Part shown: in pieces, positions 14,386-21,848 of the stretch
How positions within the stretch are numbered: the first letter of the stretch is position 1
Layout of the letters: each line of letters starts with the position of its first letter
Notes under the pieces: generated by a model
The model's database searches: none
What the model was told of the DNA's origin: nothing
What the model saw: the letters and a program-made list of their open reading frames with translations, nothing else
Virus record (IMG/VR): IMGVR_UViG_3300031898_000273
Location: 1 to 23,590 of that record
Origin: a virus
Direction: 5' to 3' (one strand)
DNA length: 23,590 nucleotides
Program-made: the position numbers and the translations under genes

Positions 14386-15777
14386 TTGGGAACAGTACCA
14401 GACGCCTACTACCAATTCGTCATGGACTATGCACCATACGTTTATGTCATTCCTGGTTCTGGTCCTGATTTGACTTGGGGCAGAGCTGCTTTTGCAGCGG
14501 CTTTCGCCACAGACTTCCTTCATGAAGCCTATCACGATTCACAGTTTGCCAGCAAGCAAACAGACATTTACAACAAGATTGTCTCTCTTGCAGACTGGAT
14601 TCTGACGCAACAGTGCACAGACCCAGCAAAGAAGGCTTATGGCGGATTCAAAAGCAACGAAACAAGCACGTACTATTACAGCGTCGACGCATGCCGAGTC
14701 ATTCCATCCCTCTTGAGGGCCTACGACTTAACAGGCACAGTGGGATACCTCAATGCTGCCAAGCTCGCCGGAGCCACGTTCCTAAAAACCATGCAGGATA
14801 AGCAAACCTACGGCGGTTTTGCCCGAGCAGTCACCATAGCAGATGCTTGGCTTCTCCAAATGGATATAGAATGCTTCTACGGACTCGTTGGCTTGAAAAT
14901 GCTTGCAGAAAAATTCGACACCGCCAACGCCAACACATACCAAGACATAATGTCAAAGGCTCTCGGTTTCCTTCGAGAAGGCTTTGAAAATCTCTGGCTC
15001 TACTACGACCCTGCCGATTCAAATTGGCATAGAGTCGGCGCAAATGAAAACGAGATTTACGATGACCCGTTCGCCTACGCTCTTCTTGGAGTGTATGATT
15101 ACGAAGGCTGGAGCATAACCGCCCAAAAGGTTTACAACATCATCAACACAATCAGAGCCAGCCCGCAGTATCCCGCGTATAACCCCGCTATCTGTTGGGC
15201 AGGCTACATAGACATTGTCAGCCGTTTCCCAGCATGCGACTATTACGATGTAGTCACAAGCGGAATCCTGCGGAAAATCCGCAAAAACCACGACAAACCA
15301 AGCTTCCAATTCAGCATGAAAATCATCGACAAACATCAAAGCGCGTTCATGTTCTGGGGCGCAAAACACACCGACTACAGCTACGAGGAAAACAAACAAG
15401 CAATGGCAACAGTCGCTTGGCTGTCACTACTCTACCTAAACTACGAGGACCCACTAACCCGATTCACACAGATTCTCAAGTCGAAAGGCGAAAACGTAAC
15501 CCTATGCCCGATACGAGAAGCATCTGAAACAGTTTCATACGGCGAAGGCATCGACATCAAAGCCATCGTCAGCCCAGCAAGGATTGAAGAAGTCTTAATC
15601 GAACCTGGCTACATAATCAACGATTACCTCACCATTCATGTTTTTGCTCCCTTAAGACAGCATGACAAAATCCGCAGAAAAGGCGTCGACTACGAGGTTT
15701 TCGACATCCAAGAATTCGACTTTCAAGGCGAAACGGTCCACCGCAAGGCAGTTTGCAGGAGGCTTCTCGGACAGTGA
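14386..15777 (+). CDS. Head-closure (stopper) protein fused to an alpha/alpha-toroid glycosidase-like domain
   Basis: The product of 463 residues has two parts. Residues 1 to about 352 alternate long helices with YGGF-type loops (AYGGFKSNETS, TYGGFARAVTIAD, DDPFAYALLGVYDYEG), the pattern of (alpha/alpha)6 toroids such as six-hairpin glycosidases and lyases. Residues about 355-463 look like a gp16/gpFII-type head-closure protein: FTQILKSKGENVTL, then IDIKAIVSPARIEEVLIEPG, DYLTIHVFAPLRQHDKI and VDYEVFDIQEFDF. Stoppers are normally about 100 residues, so the enzyme-like domain is an extra N-terminal module. The start is TTG, three bases after the connector stop. The stop overlaps the next start (GTGA). 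Catalytic residues cannot be identified with confidence. Confidence 0.7.
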   Translation: MGTVPDAYYQFVMDYAPYVYVIPGSGPDLTWGRAAFAAAFATDFLHEAYHDSQFASKQTDIYNKIVSLADWILTQQCTDPAKKAYGGFKSNETSTYYYSVDACRVIPSLLRAYDLTGTVGYLNAAKLAGATFLKTMQDKQTYGGFARAVTIADAWLLQMDIECFYGLVGLKMLAEKFDTANANTYQDIMSKALGFLREGFENLWLYYDPADSNWHRVGANENEIYDDPFAYALLGVYDYEGWSITAQKVYNIINTIRASPQYPAYNPAICWAGYIDIVSRFPACDYYDVVTSGILRKIRKNHDKPSFQFSMKIIDKHQSAFMFWGAKHTDYSYEENKQAMATVAWLSLLYLNYEDPLTRFTQILKSKGENVTLCPIREASETVSYGEGIDIKAIVSPARIEEVLIEPGYIINDYLTIHVFAPLRQHDKIRRKGVDYEVFDIQEFDFQGETVHRKAVCRRLLGQ

Positions 15778-16754
15778 GCCAAGTCGAAGATCCAATTTTG
15801 ACATTGACACGCTTGCTCAAGCGATACCTTTGGGTTGTGAAAGACGATGGTTCACTCGCCAACATTTATGTTAGCCAAGAATGGTACGACCGTGAACTCT
15901 TCAAAAACTATGATGGACAAATAACCGTTGGCTTAGATCGCACAGAGGATAACAAACTCAGCTTTGACGGCAATCTCAGACGCAGACTAATCTTTGCACG
16001 CATCAACGTCTGGGTCGTAGACAAACCTGAACAAGGCATCATCGGAAGAACCATGAGAGACAAAATACGAGCTGACGTCAACAGGGTAATCCGAGAGAAA
16101 CGCAACCACCCCAATGACATGGACTACTATTTCCGAGGTATCGGACGCTCCTCAGGAACGCACAAAGCCTATCATTCAGCTTCGGCAACAGAACCTTCAC
16201 CCAGCGATTCTGGATGGACAGAGCTGACCGACATTGAATACCAAAAAATCTGGTACAGCGACAACGATCGCTTCAACAAATCCACTTTGGAAAATGGAAA
16301 ATACGCCCTCATGCTTTTCCGCTTCAAAATAGACGCCGACGAAGACGTCTTGAAAAAGATAGTTCTGAAGTTTGAGGGCTACGGCACAGCCCCAGCAGGA
16401 AATGGCGCCACAATAAAAGTTTGGAATCATGTTGCGAGTACATGGCAGAACCCTACCCTTGGCACTGGCGGAAGCGACGAAGTTCTGACAATAACCTTGT
16501 CGTCTAACTTACCAGACTATGTCGATGCAAATGGCTATGTCTATTTACTGGCTAAGACGACAAACCCAAGCGACGGCGTAACACCCACTGTTCTTTACTG
16601 CGATTACGCGGAGATAGTGTTCACGGTCAATGGCATAAGCTATGCCGACATCGTCAGCTTCCGTAACATGGACGATGTGCAAGTTAAACCCTTCTTATGG
16701 CGAACCGAGTTCGCCGTCAAATCATGGTTGTTTGAAAACGTTCTAACCACTTAG
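15774..16754 (+). CDS. Tail-completion/neck protein with inserted beta-sandwich domain
   Basis: GTG at 15774 overlaps the upstream stop and follows AGGAGG, so it is chosen over the TTG at 15753. The first 115 residues and the last 35 resemble a gp17-type tail-completion protein: LTRLLKRYLWVVKDDG, FARINVWVVDKPEQG, and C-terminal VQVKPFLWRTEFAVKSWLFE. Between them (about 117-290) lies a long all-beta segment with YALMLFRFKIDADEDV, GATIKVWNHVASTWQNP and PTVLYCDYAEIVF, the pattern of jelly-roll or carbohydrate-binding domains. The family is typically about 130 residues, so this is an insertion. It probably projects from the neck. Confidence 0.65.
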   Translation: MSQVEDPILTLTRLLKRYLWVVKDDGSLANIYVSQEWYDRELFKNYDGQITVGLDRTEDNKLSFDGNLRRRLIFARINVWVVDKPEQGIIGRTMRDKIRADVNRVIREKRNHPNDMDYYFRGIGRSSGTHKAYHSASATEPSPSDSGWTELTDIEYQKIWYSDNDRFNKSTLENGKYALMLFRFKIDADEDVLKKIVLKFEGYGTAPAGNGATIKVWNHVASTWQNPTLGTGGSDEVLTITLSSNLPDYVDANGYVYLLAKTTNPSDGVTPTVLYCDYAEIVFTVNGISYADIVSFRNMDDVQVKPFLWRTEFAVKSWLFENVLTT

Positions 16755-16769
16755 GAGGAATGAAAAGAA

Positions 16770-17624
16770 ATGAGCATGCCCTATGGAGCACATGAAGCAA
16801 AAATCTACTACGTACAAGAAACCAACTACGGAGAAACACCAACTAACCCTTCAATGCTCGGCATCAAAGCAGAAGACGTTGAACCTTCCCTGAATCCGAG
16901 CCTAATCAAAGTGCGCGGAATCGGAAGCCGAGACCTACAAACCATCAAAAAGGGACTAAGAGACGTCAGCCTAAAAGTCGCTTATCCGCTGCCAAGCGAC
17001 GCCCCAATAAACTTTCTGCAGCAAACAACAACATTGAACTCCTTAAGCATCGAAGCCTTCTACGAAAAAGCCTCAGGAATCATCGACTTACTACACAAAG
17101 GATGCCGAATAGACAAGGCTACTGTAGAATGTGGTATCGAAGAGGTTGTCAAGGCAACCGTAGAACTGATCGGACAAAACATTGTCGTTGGCACATCAAA
17201 AATAACAGGAGCCAGCTACGCCGACTATTCAGGTGCGGTTCCCTACAACGAAAGCTATGTTCAACGAGGCGCAGGAGACGGCTCAGGCTTAACAACCATA
17301 GAAAGAGCAACAGACTGGAAATTCACTATCGAAAACAACCTCAAACGAGTGCCCGTAATCCGCTCAACAAGCGGAGAACTACTCAAATACCTTGCAGCAC
17401 GCCACCGCAACCTAACAGGCGAATTAGTCTTCGAGTTTGAAAGCAAACAAGAATACGACGACATAATCAACGACACTGAATTCAGCCTAAAATTCGGCTT
17501 AGGCGGAGCCAACAGCGCCCTATTCAAATACTGCAAGTGGGAAAAAGCCAGCACACCCACCAAAATTGAAGACCTCGTGAGCCTGAAGGCGAGCTTCGTT
17601 GCAAGAGACGTCTGGATAAGCTGA
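16770..17624 (+). CDS. Major tail (tube) protein
   Basis: At 284 residues and beta-rich, the protein lies between the tail-completion and tail-chaperone genes, the classical tube position. It opens with AHEAKIYYVQETNYGETPT, followed by GIGSRDLQTIKKGLRDVSLK, the pattern of tail-tube proteins of long-tailed viruses. Later segments include ATDWKFTIENNLKRV and LTGELVFEFESKQEYDDI, consistent with a two-domain tube subunit. AGGAGG is 11 bases before the ATG; a second ATG follows two codons later. The product would polymerise into the tail tube around the tape measure. Confidence 0.75.
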   Translation: MSMPYGAHEAKIYYVQETNYGETPTNPSMLGIKAEDVEPSLNPSLIKVRGIGSRDLQTIKKGLRDVSLKVAYPLPSDAPINFLQQTTTLNSLSIEAFYEKASGIIDLLHKGCRIDKATVECGIEEVVKATVELIGQNIVVGTSKITGASYADYSGAVPYNESYVQRGAGDGSGLTTIERATDWKFTIENNLKRVPVIRSTSGELLKYLAARHRNLTGELVFEFESKQEYDDIINDTEFSLKFGLGGANSALFKYCKWEKASTPTKIEDLVSLKASFVARDVWIS

Positions 17625-17635
17625 GGTGGACAAAG

Positions 17636-17842
17636 TTGGCTGTTGAAGTCAAAGTTCTGGAGAATTTTGGTCGAGAGGCTACCCTCCGAAAGAAATGGCT
17701 GAAAATGTGGGAAACGCTCGGCGTTCGGATTCTCAAGCTTCCCAAGTGGATGCAAGACATCGTGCTTGAAGACGTTAACACAGCCATCAGAAACAGAATA
17801 GCCACCATGGAGATGATTCAAAACGCAAAAAGAAGAGGTTGA
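17636..17842 (+). CDS. Small protein, 68 aa, possibly the N-terminal part of the tail assembly chaperone
   Basis: TTG start with GAGGTGG just upstream. The helical, basic product includes LRKKWLKMWETLGVRIL and IVLEDVNTAIRNRIATMEM. It may be an independent protein or the N-terminal segment of the chaperone, because the next coding frame has no ATG, GTG or TTG at its beginning and is entered by a +1 shift within the A5 run at 17827-17831. If the ribosome slipped from AAA to AAA, the sequence MIQNAKEEVEIDNRYG would result. Its own stop is TGA at 17840-17842. Confidence 0.5.
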   Translation: MAVEVKVLENFGREATLRKKWLKMWETLGVRILKLPKWMQDIVLEDVNTAIRNRIATMEMIQNAKRRG

Positions 17843-17843
17843 A

Positions 17844-18281
17844 ATAGACAACCGCTACGGAGAACAATACGCAGGTCGCTACCTTTTCCAAGAAATCACT
17901 TGGGCAAAACGAAGCCGAATAATCCAGAAACACACCAAATACCACCCAGTATCAGGCCACATCATAAGCAGCGACTTCATAGGCATACAAGCCGAAACAA
18001 TCTGGGCAAGCCTAAAGGAACAACCACCGCAGAAGCCCATAACACTCGAAAAACTGTTGAGCGAAGAAGACGGCATCCCAATAGGCTTGGGAGAACTCTT
18101 CAGCCAAATCGCCAACAAACTAAACAATGTCAGCCTTGAAGAATCTGCTTTTTTATCCGAGCCATCCGACGACAACAACCGAACCCAGACCTCACAGAAT
18201 TCCGACTCTGCCAAGAATTCAAAAAACTGCCCTCAGAGATCAGAAGAGAACCAGCAAAAACAGTCCAGAAATTCATCGTGA
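17844..18281 (+). CDS. Tail assembly chaperone, short (gpG-like) product; no canonical start
   Basis: The frame is open from 17817 and clearly coding: ITWAKRSRIIQKHTKYHP, DFIGIQAETIWASLKEQ, and PIGLGELFSQIANKLNNVS are ordered segments like those of tail chaperones. It sits between tube and tape-measure genes, exactly where gpG/gpGT is expected. There is no ATG, GTG or TTG until 18057. An ATA at 17844 lies behind AGAGGTTGA and would give a 145-residue product starting (M)DNRYGEQY. The last 40 zero-frame codons encode a low-complexity Ser/Asn/Gln tail, as expected where the sequence mainly encodes the overlapping -1 extension. Start is unresolved: ATA initiation, +1 shift from 17636, or an indel. 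Confidence 0.6.
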   Translation: MDNRYGEQYAGRYLFQEITWAKRSRIIQKHTKYHPVSGHIISSDFIGIQAETIWASLKEQPPQKPITLEKLLSEEDGIPIGLGELFSQIANKLNNVSLEESAFLSEPSDDNNRTQTSQNSDSAKNSKNCPQRSEENQQKQSRNSS

Positions 18282-18352
18282 TCCTGAACGAGATGGACAG
18301 AGAGGCAGAAGAAGAGCGTAAAAAGATGGAGCGCGAAACAAAACGTCGATAG
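18140..18352 (+). CDS. Tail assembly chaperone C-terminal extension, reached by -1 frameshift
   Basis: The -1 frame opens after TGA at 18137-18139 and ends at TAG 18350-18352. From the slippery site on it reads as an ordered, charged helical protein: FFIRAIRRQQPNPDLTEF, then FKKLPSEIRREPAKTVQKFI, then EMDREAEEERKKMERETKRR. It has no start codon near its beginning and is joined to the short product by slippage at 18149-18155. The fusion would be about 169 residues if the ATA at 17844 is used. Both products chaperone tape-measure and tube assembly in the known lambda-like systems; the T-region binds the tape measure. Confidence 0.7.
   Translation, partial: RICFFIRAIRRQQPNPDLTEFRLCQEFKKLPSEIRREPAKTVQKFIVILNEMDREAEEERKKMERETKRR
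18149..18155 (+). promoter_or_regulatory. Slippery heptamer T_TTT_TTA for -1 programmed frameshifting
   Basis: In the zero frame the sequence reads GCT TTT TTA, which is exactly the X_XXY_YYZ form of the heptamer used by HIV-1 gag-pol. Slippage by -1 continues with ATC CGA GCC in the conserved extension. No strong stem-loop or pseudoknot is obvious just downstream by eye, so efficiency and stimulator are unknown. Confidence 0.65.
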
Positions 18353-18711
18353 AAATATCATGCGATGTCCAAGGTCTGGAAGAGTTCCAAGCGGCAATGC
18401 AAAGCTTTGACTCCGCAATGCAACGAGAAGTCTACAGATACTTGCACAGTTGGGCTTCTGACGTCAAGGCTTTAGCCAAGCAGCTTGTGCCGGTGCGAAC
18501 AGGCTATCTGCGAAGCACAATCTATGCGAAGATTCAGGAATGGGTTGCCGAGATAGGCGCTGAAGCTGCTTACGCCTTGTTCGTTGAACTTGGAACCAGA
18601 CACATGCGAGCACAGCCATATCTCTACCCCGCTATTCAAGAGTATCTTCCTCAGCTCCAAGACATCATTTGTGCAGCTATCGACGCAGCCAAAACGGAGG
18701 CTGGCTTATGA
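18349..18711 (+). CDS. HK97 gp10-like tail/neck protein
   Basis: The product contains the family signature: VQGLEEFQAAMQSF, a long helix REVYRYLHSWASDVKALAKQ, then LVPVRTGYLRSTIYA, AAYALFVELGTRHMRAQPYL and a closing helix. This is the HK97-gp10-like family, a minor tail or neck component. The conservative start is ATG at 18397 (104 residues), but the family-typical start IEISCDVQGLEEF lies upstream in the same frame with no ATG, GTG or TTG. ATA at 18349 overlaps the chaperone stop (ATAG), just as ATGA junctions do elsewhere, and would give 120 residues. The end overlaps the tape-measure start (ATGA). Confidence 0.75.
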   Translation: MEISCDVQGLEEFQAAMQSFDSAMQREVYRYLHSWASDVKALAKQLVPVRTGYLRSTIYAKIQEWVAEIGAEAAYALFVELGTRHMRAQPYLYPAIQEYLPQLQDIICAAIDAAKTEAGL

Positions 18712-19259
18712 GTTTCCGAGAAATCGCCGTCACTATCCGCGCCGTCAATCGTGCAAGCCACGAGTTTGCCAGAATCCAAAGCGATGCTGAAGCACTGAGT
18801 GTGCGAATCAAGAGCTTAGGCGCAGCTATTGCTGGATTGGGAGCAACTGGCGTCGCTATCGGACACATAGCTCACGAGTTCGGCTTGCTTAATGATCAGC
18901 AAGCTCGGGTTTTCAACTCTGCCATGATGGTGATAACCGTTATGGGCATGTTTATGAGAACAAGCTGGGGCGTAGCCGTTGCCCAGAAAGTCTATGCCGC
19001 TGCCTGCTGGATCGCCACTGCAGCTCAGAACGCTCTAAACATCAGCTATGCCACATTTCTGGCTTTAACAGGTGTTGGCATCGCGGTTATCGTTGCAGCA
19101 GCGGCAGCCATGTGGTATTTCACCAGCCAAATGAACGCAGCTACTGCAAGTGTAAACCAATTCAACGAAGCAACCAGCGCCATGCAGAGCCCCTCAACCT
19201 ATCAAGGACGCAACATCCTCAGAAAAGGCGAAGAGGACATCTACGCCAAGGGAGATTAG
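18708..19259 (+). CDS. Short tail tape-measure protein, 183 aa
   Basis: ATG at 18708 overlaps the gp10-like stop and is preferred over an upstream in-frame start. The opening FREIAVTIRAVNRASHEFAR and the following alternation of helices with RIKSLGAAIAGLGATGV match the N-terminus of tape-measure proteins. Three hydrophobic segments follow (AMMVITVMGMFM, ACWIATAAQNAL, VGIAVIVAAAAAMWYF), typical of the membrane-inserting part. At 183 residues it is far shorter than most; at about 0.15 nm per residue the tail would be under 30 nm. No frameshift or second fragment is visible before the next gene. Confidence 0.7.
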   Translation: MSFREIAVTIRAVNRASHEFARIQSDAEALSVRIKSLGAAIAGLGATGVAIGHIAHEFGLLNDQQARVFNSAMMVITVMGMFMRTSWGVAVAQKVYAAACWIATAAQNALNISYATFLALTGVGIAVIVAAAAAMWYFTSQMNAATASVNQFNEATSAMQSPSTYQGRNILRKGEEDIYAKGD

Positions 19260-19262
19260 GCT

Positions 19263-21209
19263 ATGAGTGTAGACATCCCAAAAATGGCACTCGCCTTCGG
19301 CACAATTGCGCCTCCTCAAGGTGACGTTTTAGAAGCGAGAATCACCTTGGCATGCACAGAGGAAGCCAGCAGATTCGAGGTTCTTCTGCAAAACTGGGAC
19401 AAGAAATACTCTCCAGGCGAGACCAATGCCATAAATGTAGGCATTGATGGTCACATTGACGTAGGCAGAGGCACTAACTGTCCGCAACTGATCACCTGCA
19501 AGGTCGAAGAAGTCAAATTCATGTCTGACGCGATTGCACACTACGTTAAGGTTTCTGGGCGTGGCTGGGACGAACGGCTTTTCCGAGCTCTGGTCACTAA
19601 AACCTACATCAGTCAGAAAGGAGAAGCCATAGTCAAAGACCTCATGAACACGTACGCTGGACTAAGCCACAATAGAGGCGGGACCGAGCTCGTAGAGGAT
19701 ACTGACACGACGTATCAGCTGCTAAAGTATGAAGACACGCCAGTGATGGACATTCTGCAATTCATCGCTGGAAGCGCAGACAAGGCAGGCGTCATCGGCT
19801 ATGACTTCAGAGTGGCTCCTGATGGCAAGTTTGAGTTTTTCCAGCGTGGCACAAAGACAAGCCCCGTTAGTCTCAGCGAAGTCATAGAGAGCATGGAGTA
19901 TGACAAGGACATTCACAGCGTCAGAAACAAGATCACGGTCTATGGCGCCCAAGATTACAAGCTGCCAACCGATGGTGATGGCTGGTCAGACGGTCAAGCT
20001 GACTGGCTCATGAATGACGACGCTGAAGACGCGCACACTAACACAGCCTATCAACTCGTAGGCCAAGTTACATATGACCCCAGCCCAATAGCCAAAATCA
20101 TCATTGACGTCGTAGAGCTTCAATGCAAGATGAGCGCAGGCTCGGGCAAATATAAGATCACCTATCAGAAGGAAGGCGGATCTGAAACCGTCATAGTCAC
20201 TGATCAAGCTTTCAGCAACACAAGTTATGAGCTGAAGCAACATGTCCTCACCGGCGCCAACCGAATAATCGGAGACGTAGGCAAGGACGTGACCATAAGG
20301 CACTACACACTCACTGATAACGCTGCTAACACAATCTACTCAAAGAACCACAGAGCAGTCGGAGACATCATCTATGGAGATTGGCAAGCCACTGAAGGTA
20401 AACTCTATTTTGAGACCACAACGAAACTGGTTGGCAATGGCAGCATCAGATGCAATTGCACTGGCGTCTATAACTGGGGAATCCTCTATCTGAACCTTCC
20501 ACAAGAGGCTGACTGCACTGGTTTCGCTTATTTGGACTTCGGGCTATATCTTGGTCCAAGTCGAACCGCAAGTCTCAATCTGCTCTTGTATGATTACTCT
20601 GGAAAATTCGCCTTCAGATACATGACCGCTGTCAAAGAGCAGTTTGAGCAGAAACATATTCCATGCAACCAAGCCAATGCCAATGAATGGGCTGTCCAGT
20701 CGGGCTTTGACTGGTCAAGAGTTGCAGCAGTCAAGTTTTGGACTTATGGAAGCGCGGCAGACGACTTCTACATTGATGGCGTCAACTTCAACGGAGCGTT
20801 CTTCAAACACACAGAGGAAGACGCAGCCAGTCAAACAGCCTACGGCAAACGAGAAAAAGCTGAACATGATGAGGAACTCTTCAGCAACAATGAATGTGAG
20901 TTACGCGCCAAGGCTCTACTTGCTTACTTCAAGGACCCGATTGAATACATAACGCTGGTCTCCCGCGTCATAGACTACGGAACCACTCCTATTCTTCCGG
21001 GTGACAAGATACACGTCACAATGCCAAACGAGAACATAAATGCTGACTGGATTGTGCTCAGCGCGGTCTATTACGTTGACGCCAAAGAGCAGTATCTTGA
21101 GATAACACTGAACCTTGGGCGTCAGAAGCCATTGCTGGCTGACTATCTATTTGCAGCACGCAGAAAAACCGACCACCTGAGTCGACATAAGCAGCCGAGG
21201 ATGATTTGA
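19263..21209 (+). CDS. Tail hub/baseplate protein with inserted carbohydrate-binding-like domain
   Basis: The 648-residue product is laid out as follows. Residues 1-230 are a gp27/gp44-like hub barrel (ARITLACTEEASRFEVLLQN, KVEEVKFMSDAIAHYVKVS, TPVMDILQFIAGSADKAG). Residues about 230-360 are a beta-rich insertion. Residues about 365-512 are a jelly-roll resembling CBM-type modules (GDWQATEGKLYFETTTK, then ending VKFWTYGSAADDFYIDGVNF). The rest is the hub C-terminus with YGKREKAEHDEELF and YGTTPILPGDKIHVTMP. Hubs cap the tail tube and carry receptor-binding parts. The insertion suggests surface-glycan binding. It starts three bases after the tape-measure stop. Confidence 0.75.
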   Translation: MSVDIPKMALAFGTIAPPQGDVLEARITLACTEEASRFEVLLQNWDKKYSPGETNAINVGIDGHIDVGRGTNCPQLITCKVEEVKFMSDAIAHYVKVSGRGWDERLFRALVTKTYISQKGEAIVKDLMNTYAGLSHNRGGTELVEDTDTTYQLLKYEDTPVMDILQFIAGSADKAGVIGYDFRVAPDGKFEFFQRGTKTSPVSLSEVIESMEYDKDIHSVRNKITVYGAQDYKLPTDGDGWSDGQADWLMNDDAEDAHTNTAYQLVGQVTYDPSPIAKIIIDVVELQCKMSAGSGKYKITYQKEGGSETVIVTDQAFSNTSYELKQHVLTGANRIIGDVGKDVTIRHYTLTDNAANTIYSKNHRAVGDIIYGDWQATEGKLYFETTTKLVGNGSIRCNCTGVYNWGILYLNLPQEADCTGFAYLDFGLYLGPSRTASLNLLLYDYSGKFAFRYMTAVKEQFEQKHIPCNQANANEWAVQSGFDWSRVAAVKFWTYGSAADDFYIDGVNFNGAFFKHTEEDAASQTAYGKREKAEHDEELFSNNECELRAKALLAYFKDPIEYITLVSRVIDYGTTPILPGDKIHVTMPNENINADWIVLSAVYYVDAKEQYLEITLNLGRQKPLLADYLFAARRKTDHLSRHKQPRMI

Positions 21210-21607
21210 TGAACAAGCAGGTTTTGAAACAGTTAAGAGAACTCCGCTCAGGAGCACTTGTCAAGGTCGAATGGACAGACGCCAGCATAGGCAAAAGCCT
21301 AAGCGGAGGATTATCCGGCATAGATGTCCCCGTCGCAAGCTGGGGAATTTTCATCGGCTTGCTGGGCGAGAAAAGTAAACACATCATCCTTGGTCAGAAC
21401 AATTTCCGCTACGCAGACGGGCTTTACGACATCGACTACACAGCTATCCCTCTAAGCTGGACAGTCAACATTCATGTGATTCAAGAGCAGCACATTCCAG
21501 AAAACGAAGCCAAACAACTGCTAAGCAGCTTCCTCATGGGCGGAAGACGCATGTTCCCACAACGCACGAAACAGCAGAGGATAGTGAACCATGAGAAGCC
21601 TGATTAA
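21209..21607 (+). CDS. Hypothetical tail-end protein, 132 aa
   Basis: The ATG at 21209 overlaps the hub stop (TGATG) and is preferred over the TTG one codon upstream. A helical N-terminus (NKQVLKQLRELRSG) is followed by a beta-rich region: ALVKVEWTDASIGKSL, ASWGIFIGLLGEKSKHIILG and IPLSWTVNIHVI, possibly an SH3-like barrel. The C-terminus is basic. The family is not recognised. Its position after the hub and overlap with the next gene suggest a tail tip or lysis-associated role. Confidence 0.55.
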   Translation: MNKQVLKQLRELRSGALVKVEWTDASIGKSLSGGLSGIDVPVASWGIFIGLLGEKSKHIILGQNNFRYADGLYDIDYTAIPLSWTVNIHVIQEQHIPENEAKQLLSSFLMGGRRMFPQRTKQQRIVNHEKPD

Positions 21608-21848
21608 GAAGGCATTAACCCGCACAATCGCCCGCAAAGGACCAAGAGGCAAACAGCAAACAATAGAGATTCCACCAAGCCAGAAACTTCTATACGCCGT
21701 TTATTTCAGCCTCGGCATGGTCGCATGCCTAACAGCTCTCGAAGCGGTGCACCTAATCGTTTTGGGCTCTTGGAACTCCGAAATCTTCGCCGTGATCTCT
21801 GCTTTGATAGGCAACATAACAGGCATTTTCTTAACGCAAAAAACGTAG
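21591..21848 (+). CDS. Small two-helix membrane protein (holin-like), 85 aa
   Basis: The ATG lies inside the end of the upstream gene (17-base overlap). The product has a basic N-terminal tail (KKALTRTIARKGPRGK), then two probable membrane helices, about 33-54 (LLYAVYFSLGMVACLTALEA) and 61-82 (SEIFAVISALIGNITGIFLT). The layout fits a holin or a membrane anchor. A second small membrane protein lies at 11877, so the virus encodes at least two; which, if either, is a holin cannot be told from sequence. Confidence 0.6.
   Translation: MRSLIKKALTRTIARKGPRGKQQTIEIPPSQKLLYAVYFSLGMVACLTALEAVHLIVLGSWNSEIFAVISALIGNITGIFLTQKT

Noticed and set aside
15019-15399. Minus-strand frame of 126 codons, Val/Phe-rich, considered as a membrane protein
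   Set aside because: It is opposite the toroid domain of the stopper fusion. Hydrophobicity arises from the antisense of polar codons, and no start signal is present.
17261-17851. Minus-strand open frame of 196 codons
   Set aside because: It lies opposite the tail tube and the following gene. Ser/Leu/Arg-rich composition is typical of antisense shadow frames.
18127-18321. Third plus-strand frame across the chaperone frameshift region
   Set aside because: The product is Pro/Arg/Thr-rich and disordered. The zero and -1 frames explain the locus better.
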